The position numbers and the translations under genes were made by a program. 64,000 bases of DNA from an uncultured Prevotellaceae bacterium (lineage in GTDB: Bacteria; Bacteroidota; Bacteroidia; Bacteroidales; Bacteroidaceae): NCBI GenBank assembly GCA_902786565.1, contig CADACW010000008.1:1-64000 (forward strand), written 5' to 3'. The number at the start of each line of letters is the position of its first letter. Within the stretch, counting starts at the first letter, position 1. A model generated the notes under the pieces. That model was not told where the DNA came from and made no database searches. It saw nothing but the letters and a program-made list of their open reading frames with translations. Of this stretch, positions 30,844 through 40,170 are shown one piece after another.

Positions 30844-33800
30844 ATGAAAAGAAACATTCTCATCGCCGTTGCCGCCAGCGCAATGGCACTGACCACGGCC
30901 AATCGCACCGTGGCTCAGAGTGAACTCTACCCCAAGCATTTCGACCTGGAGCAGGTGACGCTGCTCGCCGGCCCGATGAAGACGGCCATGGACCTGAACA
31001 TCAAGATGCTGATGCAGTACGACACCGACCGGCTGCTCACCCCCTTCGTGCGCCAGTCGGGGCTGGCATCGACCACCGACCAGACATCGCCCTACTACCA
31101 GTGGCTCACCAAGCACCCCAACTTCAAAAACTGGGGCGGCGATGCCGGTTTTGACCTTAGCGGCCATGTGGGCGGCCATTACCTTTCGGCCCTGGCCCTG
31201 GCATACGCTGCCTGTCACGACGAGGCTGTACGCACACAGCTGAAGGAGCGCATGGACTATATGCTGAAGGTGATGAAGGACTGTCAGGACGCCTACGACA
31301 AGAACACTGAGGGCCTCTACGGCTTCATCGGCGGACAGCCCATCAACGACTCGTGGAAGGCCCTCTACCGGGGTGACCTCTCGAAGATTCAGGGCAACTG
31401 GGGCTGGGTGCCCTTCTACTGTCAGCACAAGATTCTGGCCGGACTGCGCGACGCCTATCTCTATGGCAACAGTCCGGTGGCCAAGGAACTGTTCCGCAAG
31501 TTGGCCGACTGGAGCGTCAATGTGGTGGCAAAGGTCAGCGACAGCGACTTCGAGGGCTTCCTCAACTGTGAGCACGGCGGTATGAACGAAAGCATGCTCG
31601 ACGCCTATCAGCTCTTCGGCGACCAGAAGTACCTTGCCGCCGCCAAGAAGTACACCCACAAGGCCATGATCAACGGCATGCAGGCGCTGAACAAAACCTT
31701 CCTCGACGGCAAGCACGCCAACACGCAGGTGCCCAAGTATATCGGTATGGAGCGCATCTATGAAGAGGATGCCACGGCAACGGCCTACAAGAAAGCCGCA
31801 GAGAACTTCTGGCAGGACGTGGCCCAGAACCGCACCGTCTGCATAGGCGGCAACTCGGTGGGCGAGCACTTCCTGTCTGCCGCCAACAGCAACCGCTACA
31901 TCGACCAGCTGGACGGCCCTGAGAGCTGCAACTCCAACAATATGCTGAAGATGTCGGAGATGCTTTTCGACCGCACTGGCGACGCGAAGTATGCCGACTT
32001 CTACGAGGGCACCATGTGGAACCATATCCTCTCCACCCAGGACCCCACCACCGGCGGCTACGTCTACTTCACCACGCTCAGGCCCCAGGGCTACCGCATC
32101 TACTCGCAGCCCAACCAGGGCATGTGGTGCTGCGTGGGCACGGGCATGGAGAACCACTCCAAGTACGGCCACTTCATCTATACCCACGACGGCAGCGAGA
32201 CGCTCTACGTGAACCTCTTCACACCGTCGAAGCTGGAAAGCGACAACTTCGTCATCACTCAGGAGACCAACTTCCCCAACTCCGCCTCGACCGAACTGAC
32301 CATTGGCAAGGCCGGACGCTACACCATTGCCATACGCCACCCGGAGTGGGCGGGCAAGGGCTTCGAATGGGCTGTCAATGGCGAGAAAGTGGCCCACACC
32401 ACAGAGCAGGGCAAGGCTTACTATGTCAAGGAGACCCGCGACTGGAAGGCTGGCGACAAGATTGTCGTCAACCTCGATATGCAGCTGCGCTACGAGGTCT
32501 GCCCCAACTACACCGACTATGTCGCATTCAAGTTCGGCCCCATCCTGCTCGGTGCCGCCACCACCGCCCAAGCCGAGAGCGATGAGAGCGGGCTGGCCTA
32601 CGAGAAACTGCAGAACGAATATGGCGGCGAGGGCCGAATGGACCACGCCCCCGGCAGCCGTGCCACGTCGAAGAGTCTGGTCGATGCGCCCATGCTTATA
32701 GGCAACCGCGCCGACGTGCTTTCACGCATAGAGCGTCTGCGCAGCACAGACCTCAGTTTCAACATCGATGTCAGCCGCCCCGAGGTGAGCAGCTACAAGT
32801 GGACATCGCTGAAGCTCGTGCCCTTCTATCAGATTCACCACCAGCGCTATATGTGCTACTGGTATCAGCAGACCGCCGAGAACTTTGCCAACAGCAGCAT
32901 GGCCCAGACCGAGGCCGAGCGTGAAGCACTGGCACAGCGCACCCTCGACTTTGTGGCTCCCGGCGAACAGCAGAGCGAGGCCGGACACGACGCCAAGCAC
33001 AGCAGCGACTCGTCGACAGGACTCTACAACAGCGAGCGCTACCGCGACGCACGCGCCAACGGCTATATAGAGTACACACTCTATAATAACAGTGGAGCAA
33101 CGGAGAACCTCAGCGTGATGTTCCGCTTCAATCTGGCCGACCGCGGGCGCAAGGCCACGCTCACCATCAATGGCGCCAAGGTGGCCGACATCACCATACC
33201 CACATCGTTCAAGGGCAGCGACAGCAATGGCTTCTACAACGTGGAGTATGCCATCCCCGCCGACCAGGCCAGGAGCAAGACCACATTCACCGTGCGGCTC
33301 ACCGCTGCCAGCAATACGCTGTGTCCAGGTGTCTACTATGTCAGGCTGATGAAAGACTACAATGCCGAGGCCAATGCCTACCAGTTTCGGTGCACCGACT
33401 GGACCACGGGCGACGCTAACCGCGTGCAGGCCAGCCGATTCAGCTACGACACCGACAACAACACACTGACCGTGAATGCCGGAACAGGGGCCAACAACGT
33501 GGCACTGATGATGAAATATGAGAACTTGGACTACGACATCTCGAAAGACCAAATCTACCTCATAGTCCGTGGCACCAACCTGAAGACCACCGCCGGCGCC
33601 AGCTATCTGTGGTGGCTCAACGGCACCAACAGGGGCTCGCAGGTGGCACCCGCCAGCACCCAGACCGTCAACATAGACGGACTGCAGCAGCAGGTCATCG
33701 CATTCAATATGCAGACCAGCGGGCTCTACGACAACTTCACGCAGGAGCGTAACAGCGTCTGCATGGGACAGACCATCTTCGGACTCACCTCTACCACAGG

Positions 33801-33984
33801 TACCAGCACCATCTACGACATCAACTTTGTGTCCGATGCCGACGACTACGTCAACATCACCACGGGCATTTCCGCCATAGACCGTACTAACGTTCCGCGC
33901 CGACAGGCATACGACCTGGGTGGACGCCCCGCAGCCGGAAGCAAGGGCATACGTATCACTAACGGAAAGAAAAACTTGTTCTGA
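30844..33984 (+). CDS. GH127 (DUF1680) enzyme with extra C-terminal domain and tail
   Basis: Exported 1046-residue protein, signal peptide 1-24 (TVAQS). Catalytic region (about 28-640) keeps the GH127 residues: 'GPESCNSNNMLK' and the Cys-Cys in 'MWCCVGTGMENH' (about 428-429). A second beta-domain (about 700-840) matches the C-terminal domain of the gene at 16299. An additional domain of about 170 residues and a tail ending AYDLGGRPAAG...GIRITNGKK follow, the same kind of tail as at 8957 and 52114. Stop codon overlaps the next gene's ATG. Confidence 0.88.
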   Translation: MKRNILIAVAASAMALTTANRTVAQSELYPKHFDLEQVTLLAGPMKTAMDLNIKMLMQYDTDRLLTPFVRQSGLASTTDQTSPYYQWLTKHPNFKNWGGDAGFDLSGHVGGHYLSALALAYAACHDEAVRTQLKERMDYMLKVMKDCQDAYDKNTEGLYGFIGGQPINDSWKALYRGDLSKIQGNWGWVPFYCQHKILAGLRDAYLYGNSPVAKELFRKLADWSVNVVAKVSDSDFEGFLNCEHGGMNESMLDAYQLFGDQKYLAAAKKYTHKAMINGMQALNKTFLDGKHANTQVPKYIGMERIYEEDATATAYKKAAENFWQDVAQNRTVCIGGNSVGEHFLSAANSNRYIDQLDGPESCNSNNMLKMSEMLFDRTGDAKYADFYEGTMWNHILSTQDPTTGGYVYFTTLRPQGYRIYSQPNQGMWCCVGTGMENHSKYGHFIYTHDGSETLYVNLFTPSKLESDNFVITQETNFPNSASTELTIGKAGRYTIAIRHPEWAGKGFEWAVNGEKVAHTTEQGKAYYVKETRDWKAGDKIVVNLDMQLRYEVCPNYTDYVAFKFGPILLGAATTAQAESDESGLAYEKLQNEYGGEGRMDHAPGSRATSKSLVDAPMLIGNRADVLSRIERLRSTDLSFNIDVSRPEVSSYKWTSLKLVPFYQIHHQRYMCYWYQQTAENFANSSMAQTEAEREALAQRTLDFVAPGEQQSEAGHDAKHSSDSSTGLYNSERYRDARANGYIEYTLYNNSGATENLSVMFRFNLADRGRKATLTINGAKVADITIPTSFKGSDSNGFYNVEYAIPADQARSKTTFTVRLTAASNTLCPGVYYVRLMKDYNAEANAYQFRCTDWTTGDANRVQASRFSYDTDNNTLTVNAGTGANNVALMMKYENLDYDISKDQIYLIVRGTNLKTTAGASYLWWLNGTNRGSQVAPASTQTVNIDGLQQQVIAFNMQTSGLYDNFTQERNSVCMGQTIFGLTSTTGTSTIYDINFVSDADDYVNITTGISAIDRTNVPRRQAYDLGGRPAAGSKGIRITNGKKNLF

Positions 33985-34883
33985 TGAAAGAGACCATTCA
34001 AAATTTCAGCGATCTGACCCAGCATCTGGTGGGTCGCAATGAGCGCAGGCGTGTGGCCGTGGCCTGCCCCAACGACGCCTCGACACCCGTAGCCATAGGG
34101 CGTGCCATCGACGAGGGGTTTGTCAGTGCTTATTTGGTGGGCTGTACGCCCGAAGCCAAGGCGGCTTTTGCCAAGTATAAAGACATGGTGGAGTTTGTCG
34201 ACGCCGACGATGCCGACGATGCTGCCCGCAAGGCCGTGGCACTGGTGCGCGAGGGACGTGCCGACGTGTTGCAGAAAGGGCTCCTCACCACCGACTGCCT
34301 GCTGCGTGCCGTGCTGTCGAAGGAGACGGGCATCCTGCCAAAGGGCAATGTGCTCACCCATCTGGCCTGTGCCCACGTGCCGCAGCTGGGCCGTCTGCTC
34401 TTCATGACCGATGTGGCCGTCATTCCCTATCCCACCAAAGAGCAGCGCGTGCAGCAGTTGCGCTATATGCTCGCCCTGTGCCGCCAGATGGGCATTGAGT
34501 GCCCAAGGGTGTCGCTCGTCAGCTGTTCTGAGGTGGTGAACCCGAAGCACTTCCCTGTCACCGTGGAGTATCGCGAACTGGTGGAGCAGGCCAAGGCAGG
34601 CGACTTTGGGCCCTGCATCGTCGACGGTCCGCTCGACCTGAAGACGTCGGTCTCGCCGGAGGCACTCCACAAGAAGGGCATCGAGTCGCCCTTGGAGGGA
34701 ATGGCCGACGGCCTCATCTTCCCCGACATCCAGGCCGGCAACGTCTTCTACAAGGCGCTCACCCTTTTTGCCACCAACCAGACGGCTGCCATCTTGCAGG
34801 GGGCGCAGGCTCCCGTGGTGCTCACCTCCAGGGCCGATGCCGCCGAGGCCAAGTACCTCTCCCTCTCGCTGGCCTGTCTTTGA
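33984..34883 (+). CDS. phosphate acyltransferase (phosphate butyryltransferase-like)
   Basis: 299-residue cytoplasmic enzyme of the PTA/PTB family (acyl-CoA + phosphate to acyl phosphate): 'VAVACPNDASTPVAIGRAID', 'ADVLQKGLLTTDCLLRAVL', 'GPLDLKTSVSPEALHKKGI' and 'ADGLIFPDIQAGNVFYKAL'. Size and motifs fit phosphate butyryltransferase better than Pta. Usually a kinase gene (buk) follows; here a glycosyltransferase does. The ATG overlaps the GH127 stop (TGATG), so it is translationally coupled to a secreted glycosidase, an odd pairing. Confidence 0.85.
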   Translation: MKETIQNFSDLTQHLVGRNERRRVAVACPNDASTPVAIGRAIDEGFVSAYLVGCTPEAKAAFAKYKDMVEFVDADDADDAARKAVALVREGRADVLQKGLLTTDCLLRAVLSKETGILPKGNVLTHLACAHVPQLGRLLFMTDVAVIPYPTKEQRVQQLRYMLALCRQMGIECPRVSLVSCSEVVNPKHFPVTVEYRELVEQAKAGDFGPCIVDGPLDLKTSVSPEALHKKGIESPLEGMADGLIFPDIQAGNVFYKALTLFATNQTAAILQGAQAPVVLTSRADAAEAKYLSLSLACL

Positions 34884-34921
34884 ATGTGCCCATCACATTC
34901 AGAGCCTACTAAAAAAGCGGA

Positions 34922-36064
34922 ATGGACGAGAGGAAATACAAAATAGTCTATCTGACCCCGGCACTCTATATGGCCGGGGGCGTAGAGCGTGTGCTCACAC
35001 TCAAAGCCAACTATTTTGCCGAGCACTTCGGCTACGACATCACCATCATACTCACCGATGGGGTGGGGAAGCCAGTGTTCTACCCTCTCTCACCGAAAGT
35101 GAAGGTCATCAACCTCGACATCAACTTTGAGGCACTCTGGACTTGCTCGTTCCTGAAAAAGATTGTGGTCTATCTGCGGAAACAGCGGCTGTACAAGCGG
35201 CGGGTGCGCGAAGAGCTGATGCGTCTGCGCCCCGACATCACCGTCAGTCTGCTGCGTCGCGAAATCAATTTTATCTGCGACATCGACGACGGCAGCCGCA
35301 AGATGGGCGAACTGCACGTGAACCGCGCCAACTACCGCAACTTCGAGGCAGGCGACGCCAACCCCGTCAAGAATCTTTTCGCCAAGTTCTGGATGGACAG
35401 TCTGGTGCGCAAGCTCAAACGTCTGGACCGCTTCGTGGTGCTCACCGAGGAAGACCGCCAGGCGTGGCCGGAACTCCACAATGTCAGGGTGATTCCCGAC
35501 CCCATGTCCTTCGTTCCCACCCAGCAGAGTCCGCTCACGGCGAACCGCGTCATTGCCGTGGGCCGCTATGTTTATCAGAAAGGGTTCGACTTGTTGCTGC
35601 AGGCCTGGGCGGTTGTTGAAAAGCAGCATCCCGACTGGCAGCTGGCCGTCTTCGGACAGGGCGACCGCACTCCCTACGAACAGCAGATGCACGCTTTGGG
35701 CATAGACCCCAGCCGCTGCCATCTGAACGGCCCTACAGCCGACATACAGAGCGAGTATGCCCGCAGCTCGCTCTTCGTGTTCAGTTCGCGCTTCGAGGGC
35801 TTTGGCATGGTGCTTGTCGAGGCGATGTCGTGCGGCCTGCCCGTGGTGTCGTTTGCCTGCCCCTGCGGGCCTCGCGACATCGTCAGCGACGGTGAAGACG
35901 GACTGCTGGTCGCGAGTGGCAATGTCGATGCGCTGGCCGGAGCCCTTTCCCGCCTGATGAGCGAAGAGCGCCTGCGCCGTCAAATGGCGCAGAACGCTCT
36001 TCGCAATGCCCAGCGATTCCGCATGGAGCACATTGCCCAGCAGTGGCAGCGGTGCTTCGCTTGA
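34922..36064 (+). CDS. glycosyltransferase family 4 protein
   Basis: 380-residue GT-B enzyme: 'ALYMAGGVERVLTLKANYF' opening, 'VIAVGRYVYQKGFDLLLQAW' donor-domain start, and EX7E in FEGFGMVLVEAMSCGLP near residue 290. Close paralogue of the GT4 gene at 164-1471. Likely in the radA/GH127/ptb transcript or with its own weak promoter; 38 nt separate it from the acyltransferase gene. Confidence 0.9.
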   Translation: MDERKYKIVYLTPALYMAGGVERVLTLKANYFAEHFGYDITIILTDGVGKPVFYPLSPKVKVINLDINFEALWTCSFLKKIVVYLRKQRLYKRRVREELMRLRPDITVSLLRREINFICDIDDGSRKMGELHVNRANYRNFEAGDANPVKNLFAKFWMDSLVRKLKRLDRFVVLTEEDRQAWPELHNVRVIPDPMSFVPTQQSPLTANRVIAVGRYVYQKGFDLLLQAWAVVEKQHPDWQLAVFGQGDRTPYEQQMHALGIDPSRCHLNGPTADIQSEYARSSLFVFSSRFEGFGMVLVEAMSCGLPVVSFACPCGPRDIVSDGEDGLLVASGNVDALAGALSRLMSEERLRRQMAQNALRNAQRFRMEHIAQQWQRCFA

Positions 36065-36080
36065 TGATAGATTTCAATAA

Positions 36081-38054
36081 TTACTCTCCTACGATGAGGA
36101 CGGCCCCGTTCTTGGGAATCTCCACATTGTAGAGCAGTTTCTTCAGTTTTACGTCGGACGCTTTGCCGTTCAGCTGTGCATCGTCAGTATAGGCGGTGAC
36201 GGTGGCACCCTTGGCAAAGAAGGGGGCCAGGTTCAGCTTGGCCTTGACGGGTGCCTCCTGTGCATTGATGCCGGCAACATACCACTTGCTGCCCGAGCGG
36301 CGGGCCATGATGGCATACTTGCCCGGATAGCCTTCTACGAAGCGCACCTCATCCCACGTGGTGGGCACCTGCTTCATGAAGTCGATGGCCCAGGCGGGCG
36401 CATCCTCCAGGTTGTTGGGGGCAAGGGCGAAGTGCTGCACGCTGCTCTGGAAGAGCACGGCTGTGGCCAGTGCAAAGACGTCGCTGGTGCGGCGTGTGGT
36501 GCCGTGCTGGTTGTCCTTGTTGTAGTGCTTGTTCAGCGTAGAGCCGCCGAAGTCCATCGACCCCACGGTGTTGCGGATGAAGGTGTGCGTGCAGGCATTG
36601 GTGGCCTCGGCGTCGCACGCACCCTGGCCGAAGTGCAGGTTCTCGCTGGCCAGCACAGCCTCGGAGGCCACATAGTTGGGGTACATGCGCTCCCAGCCGC
36701 GGGGCAGGGTGCAGCCGTGGAAGATGACCTGCAGACCGAACTCGTTGGCATCGGTGAGGATGTCTTCGTAGAGCTGCATCATCGGCTGTTTGTCGCCGCC
36801 GAAGAAGTCGACCTTGATGCCCAGGATGCCGTTCTTCTGCATCCACGCCATCTCCTGGCGGCGGGCGCTGCTCTTGTCCATCTTGCCCTTGGGCGACTGG
36901 GGGGCGTCGTTCCACGAGCCGTTGCTGTTGTACCAGAGGAAGAGGCCCACGCCCTTCGACTGGGCATAGCGCGACAGCTCCGCCATTTTCTCATAGCCTA
37001 TCTGCGTGTCCCACAGGGCGTCGACGAGCACCGAGCGGTAGCCCATGGCGGCCGAGAAGTCGATGTAGCGCTTCTGCTCGTCGAAGTTGCAGCTGGGGTC
37101 CATGCCGATGATCCACGACCAGCTGCCCTTGCCGTAGGTGTACTCACGCGATGCCTTGTACTTAGTCTCCACCAGGTCGTTGGCGATGGTGGTCTCAACG
37201 ATGGGTGCCAGCGTCTGGCCCACGGTGATGGTGCGCCAGGGCGTCAGGGCCGGCAGACTGACGGCGGCTGTGGTCGAGCCTTGGCCGTTCAGCTCGCCCG
37301 GCTGGGGAAATCCTATCTTGTACTTCGTGTCACCGTCGTTCAGCAGTCGGCAGCCCACGTAGTTGCCGTCGGTGCCCGTCTCGGAGATGAGCACCCAGGC
37401 GCTGCCGTGCGCCTTGAACAGGCAGGGGAAGGTGTAGCCCTCGCCCCAACCGTTCTTGCCCGTCTGGTCGTCCAGCGTGTAGCTGGTCTCGTAGCTGGGT
37501 GCCGTGCGGGCAAAGCCGCCCATGGGCTTCGACTGCGGGCAGAGGAAGGTGGTGGTGGCGGCAGGCAGCGTGAAGCCGCTGGCCTCGCCCTGCACCACGG
37601 CCACCAGCGTCTCGCCGCCGCGGCCCCGCTTGGGGTAGAGCTTGTAGCGGAAGGCCACGTCGCGGCCTGTCACGCGGAAGATGACGTCCAGGGCGTGCCA
37701 GCCGTCCTGCTCAAACTGGCAGACGGCCTCGGTGGCCGTGTACTTCACGTGGCTCTGCTTGATGGTCTTCAGCGTGTATTCGTCGCTGATGGTCTTCACC
37801 TCGCAGTCCTTCATCGTCAGTTTCTGCGAGAGGTCGGCCATATTGGTCTTGATGCCCAGCGGCGAGGGCAGGATGAGCGTGTCGCCTTGCAGGCTGACCA
37901 GATAGGAGGGAGTGCCCCCCTGGTCGCTGACGGTGACGCTCACTTTGCCGTCGGGGCTGTCGATACGTTTCTCCGTGGCCTGTGCCACGCTCAGTCCGCA
38001 TGCCAGCAGAAGGCATGTCAGCACTGATGATTGCTTAGTGTGAATGGCTTTCAT
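36081..38054 (-). CDS. GH97 family glycoside hydrolase (retaining subgroup likely)
   Basis: Exported 657-residue enzyme, signal peptide 1-26 (VAQATEK). N-terminal beta-sandwich (about 27-290), catalytic barrel (about 300-560), C-terminal beta-domain. 'GILGIKVDFFGGDKQ' places an Asp (residue 416) at the nucleophile position of retaining GH97 alpha-galactosidase-type enzymes; inverting SusB-type members lack it. 'ASEAVLASENLHFGQ' supplies the acid/base region. No susC/susD partners are present. It ends 16 nt from the convergent GT4 gene. It stands 41 nt downstream of fbp and may share its transcript. Confidence 0.9.
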   Translation of the reverse strand: MKAIHTKQSSVLTCLLLACGLSVAQATEKRIDSPDGKVSVTVSDQGGTPSYLVSLQGDTLILPSPLGIKTNMADLSQKLTMKDCEVKTISDEYTLKTIKQSHVKYTATEAVCQFEQDGWHALDVIFRVTGRDVAFRYKLYPKRGRGGETLVAVVQGEASGFTLPAATTTFLCPQSKPMGGFARTAPSYETSYTLDDQTGKNGWGEGYTFPCLFKAHGSAWVLISETGTDGNYVGCRLLNDGDTKYKIGFPQPGELNGQGSTTAAVSLPALTPWRTITVGQTLAPIVETTIANDLVETKYKASREYTYGKGSWSWIIGMDPSCNFDEQKRYIDFSAAMGYRSVLVDALWDTQIGYEKMAELSRYAQSKGVGLFLWYNSNGSWNDAPQSPKGKMDKSSARRQEMAWMQKNGILGIKVDFFGGDKQPMMQLYEDILTDANEFGLQVIFHGCTLPRGWERMYPNYVASEAVLASENLHFGQGACDAEATNACTHTFIRNTVGSMDFGGSTLNKHYNKDNQHGTTRRTSDVFALATAVLFQSSVQHFALAPNNLEDAPAWAIDFMKQVPTTWDEVRFVEGYPGKYAIMARRSGSKWYVAGINAQEAPVKAKLNLAPFFAKGATVTAYTDDAQLNGKASDVKLKKLLYNVEIPKNGAVLIVGE

Positions 38055-38095
38055 GATACAATTATTTAATAATGTTAGTCAATGTGTCTGAAATC

Positions 38096-40117
38096 TTAGT
38101 TTCGTTTCTCCTTGATGATGCCGTGGCGGTAGGCATAGAGCAGGTCTTTCAGCTCGCTGATTTGCTGGCGCAGCTCGGTGCCCTTGTCGGTGTCGGCCAC
38201 GAGCATGCGGTGGGTGGACATTTCGACAATCTGGGTGGTCGACTTGATGTCGGTGCCGCGCAGGATGGCGTCGTGGGCGCTGGTGAAAGGCTCGTGCTGC
38301 ACCAGCTGGAAGCCTCGGCTGTGGTAGACCAGCGTGTAGCCGGCAATGCCCGTCTCCTTGTGGTACGCCTCGGAGAAGCCTCCGTCTATCACCATCAGGC
38401 GCCCGCCGGCCTTGATGGGGTTTTCGCCCTGGCCCACATGCACGGGCACGTGGCCGTTGATGATGTGGCGGGCCCCTCCAGCCCCCGAAGCCGAGGGGAG
38501 AACTCCGAAGGCATCGAGGATGCGGTCGCACACCTCCTGCGAGTCGCGCAGCTTGAAGTAGTTGCCTTTCTCCTCCTTGTAAGTCTCCTTGTCCACCAGA
38601 AAATAGCGCTCGAAGGTGGCCATCTTCGACTTGTCGAAGAGTGGCGAGTCCTTGCCGCACCACAGGTAGAGGAAATAGTCGCGGGCGTAGTTCTTCAGTT
38701 CGGCGGGGGTGTCGCTTTGGAAGGCGGCGCGCACCAGCTGGCCTATGTATTCCATCAGTCGCCGGCCCTGATATTTTTGTCCCATGATTTCCACCTCCTT
38801 CAGTGTGCCGTCGGCATTGAGGGGGATAGAGGCGTGGAAGAGCAGGTTCTGGTTGCAGATGTTGTACATGCAGCCGTGGCTCAGGATGGTGCTGATGTGC
38901 TTGCGCAGCTTCTCCGAGACGCGGAAGGAGTGGTGCAGCTTCTGCATCAGGTCGGCCTCTTCTGATGTGAGTGAGAGGTGAGAGGTGAGAGGTGAGAGGT
39001 GAGAGGTGAGAGGTGAGGGTTGAGCGGTGAGGGTGGGGAAGTGGCAGCTCTTCATGGCGTAGTCTCGGCCGTCGATGACGCACACTTGGCGGTCCGTGTC
39101 GATGTGCTCCAGCAGACAGCGGTCCTCCATGCCCCATTCGGGGTGGCGGTGGAAGATGCGGGCCTCCTCCTTGAGCTGTATGACGGTGATGGCCTTGTGC
39201 ATCTTGGCCGTCAGCTGCAGTGTCTTCTCGTCCAGCCGCCCCTCCTTCTTCAGCTCCTTGGGTATGAACTCCTCGCAGGGGTCGTCGCCGTAGACCTCAA
39301 GGGCGAAGGTGGCCAGGGGCACCAGATTGATGCCGTAGCCCTCTTCGAGTGTGGCCAGGTTGGCATAGCGCAGCGAGAGGCGCAGCACGTTGCAGATGCA
39401 GGCGTCGTTGCCGGCGGCAGCCCCCATCCACAGTATGTCGTGGTTGCCCCACTGTATGTCCCACGAGTGGTACTGGCGCAGGGTGTCGAGTATGATGTGT
39501 GCGCCGGGGCCGCGGTCGTAGATGTCGCCGAGTATGTGCAGCTGGTCTATGGCAAGCCGCTGTATGACGTTGCAGATGGCCACGATGAAGTCGTCGGCGC
39601 GGCCCGTGGTGATGATGGTGTCTACGATGACGGCCACATAGGCAGCCTTGTCCTGGTCGTCGCTGCGCTCGTGCAGCAGTTCCTCGATGATGTACGAGAA
39701 CTCCTGTGGCAGGCTCTTGCGCACCTTCGAGCGGGTGTACTTCGACGACACCTCGCGGCAGACGCGCACCAGCTGGTGTATGGTGATGTGATACCAGTCG
39801 TCTATGTCTTCCTCCTGTGCCTTTATCAGTTCCAGTTTCTGTTCGGGGTAGTAGATGAGCGTGCAAAGCTCCTTCTTTTCGCTTTCGCGGATGGTGGTTC
39901 CGAATATTTCGCCCACCTTGCGCTTGATGTTGCCCGATGCGTTCTTCAGCACGTGGATAAAGGCCTCGTGCTCGCCGTGCAGGTCGGCCAGGAAGTGCTC
40001 GGTGCCCTTGGGCAGGTTGAGTATGGCCTCAAGGTTGATGATTTCGCTGGCGGCGTCGGCCACGGTGGGGTAGACGGTGGAGAGCAGGTGCAGGTATCTT
40101 TCGTCTGTATGAGTCAT
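38096..40117 (-). CDS. fbp: fructose-1,6-bisphosphatase class III
   Basis: 673-residue gluconeogenic phosphatase of the Firmicutes/Bacteroidota class III. Metallophosphoesterase motifs: FLADLHGEHEAF near residue 43, 'LGDIYDRGPGAHIILD' and GNHDILWMGAAAGND. C-terminal 'HIINGHVPVHVGQGENP' and GGRLMVIDGGF. Start MTHTDERY at 40117 is set by the family N-terminus; the much longer frame is not conserved. Oddity: residues about 362-382 (PLTSHLSPLTSHLS) are encoded by a perfect 7-nt repeat (six GTGAGAG on the plus strand), so unit loss or gain would shift the frame. A second insert GVLPSASGAGGAR lies near residue 540. Confidence 0.95.
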   Translation of the reverse strand: MTHTDERYLHLLSTVYPTVADAASEIINLEAILNLPKGTEHFLADLHGEHEAFIHVLKNASGNIKRKVGEIFGTTIRESEKKELCTLIYYPEQKLELIKAQEEDIDDWYHITIHQLVRVCREVSSKYTRSKVRKSLPQEFSYIIEELLHERSDDQDKAAYVAVIVDTIITTGRADDFIVAICNVIQRLAIDQLHILGDIYDRGPGAHIILDTLRQYHSWDIQWGNHDILWMGAAAGNDACICNVLRLSLRYANLATLEEGYGINLVPLATFALEVYGDDPCEEFIPKELKKEGRLDEKTLQLTAKMHKAITVIQLKEEARIFHRHPEWGMEDRCLLEHIDTDRQVCVIDGRDYAMKSCHFPTLTAQPSPLTSHLSPLTSHLSLTSEEADLMQKLHHSFRVSEKLRKHISTILSHGCMYNICNQNLLFHASIPLNADGTLKEVEIMGQKYQGRRLMEYIGQLVRAAFQSDTPAELKNYARDYFLYLWCGKDSPLFDKSKMATFERYFLVDKETYKEEKGNYFKLRDSQEVCDRILDAFGVLPSASGAGGARHIINGHVPVHVGQGENPIKAGGRLMVIDGGFSEAYHKETGIAGYTLVYHSRGFQLVQHEPFTSAHDAILRGTDIKSTTQIVEMSTHRMLVADTDKGTELRQQISELKDLLYAYRHGIIKEKRN
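38971..39033. repeat. GTGAGAG heptamer array inside fbp
   Basis: Six perfect copies of GTGAGAG (38971-39012) followed by three degraded copies (GTGAGGG, TTGAGCG, GTGAGGG). The longest perfect 7-mer array in the window; it is the same unit as GAGGTGA in phase-shifted writing. Confidence 0.95.
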
Positions 40118-40160
40118 GTTGATTGCTGATTGACAATTGGAAAATGGTAAATCGAAAATG
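40118..40160. repeat. CAATNNN/CATTTTC heptamer spacer upstream of fbp
   Basis: Read on the minus strand: CATTTTC, GATTTAC, CATTTTC, CAATTGT, CAATCAG, CAATCAA and then the fbp ATG. It fills the gap between fbp and the preceding gene. Confidence 0.7.
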
Positions 40161-40170
40161 TTCAGGTTGT

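Noticed and set aside
36432-38027. Open frame of 531 codons opposite the GH97 gene
   Set aside because: Antisense shadow created by GC-rich third positions; His/Val/Gly-rich product with no signal or motif. The same applies to the long frames opposite GH127 (16089-17561, 30823-32646) and the pectate lyase (49703-52132).
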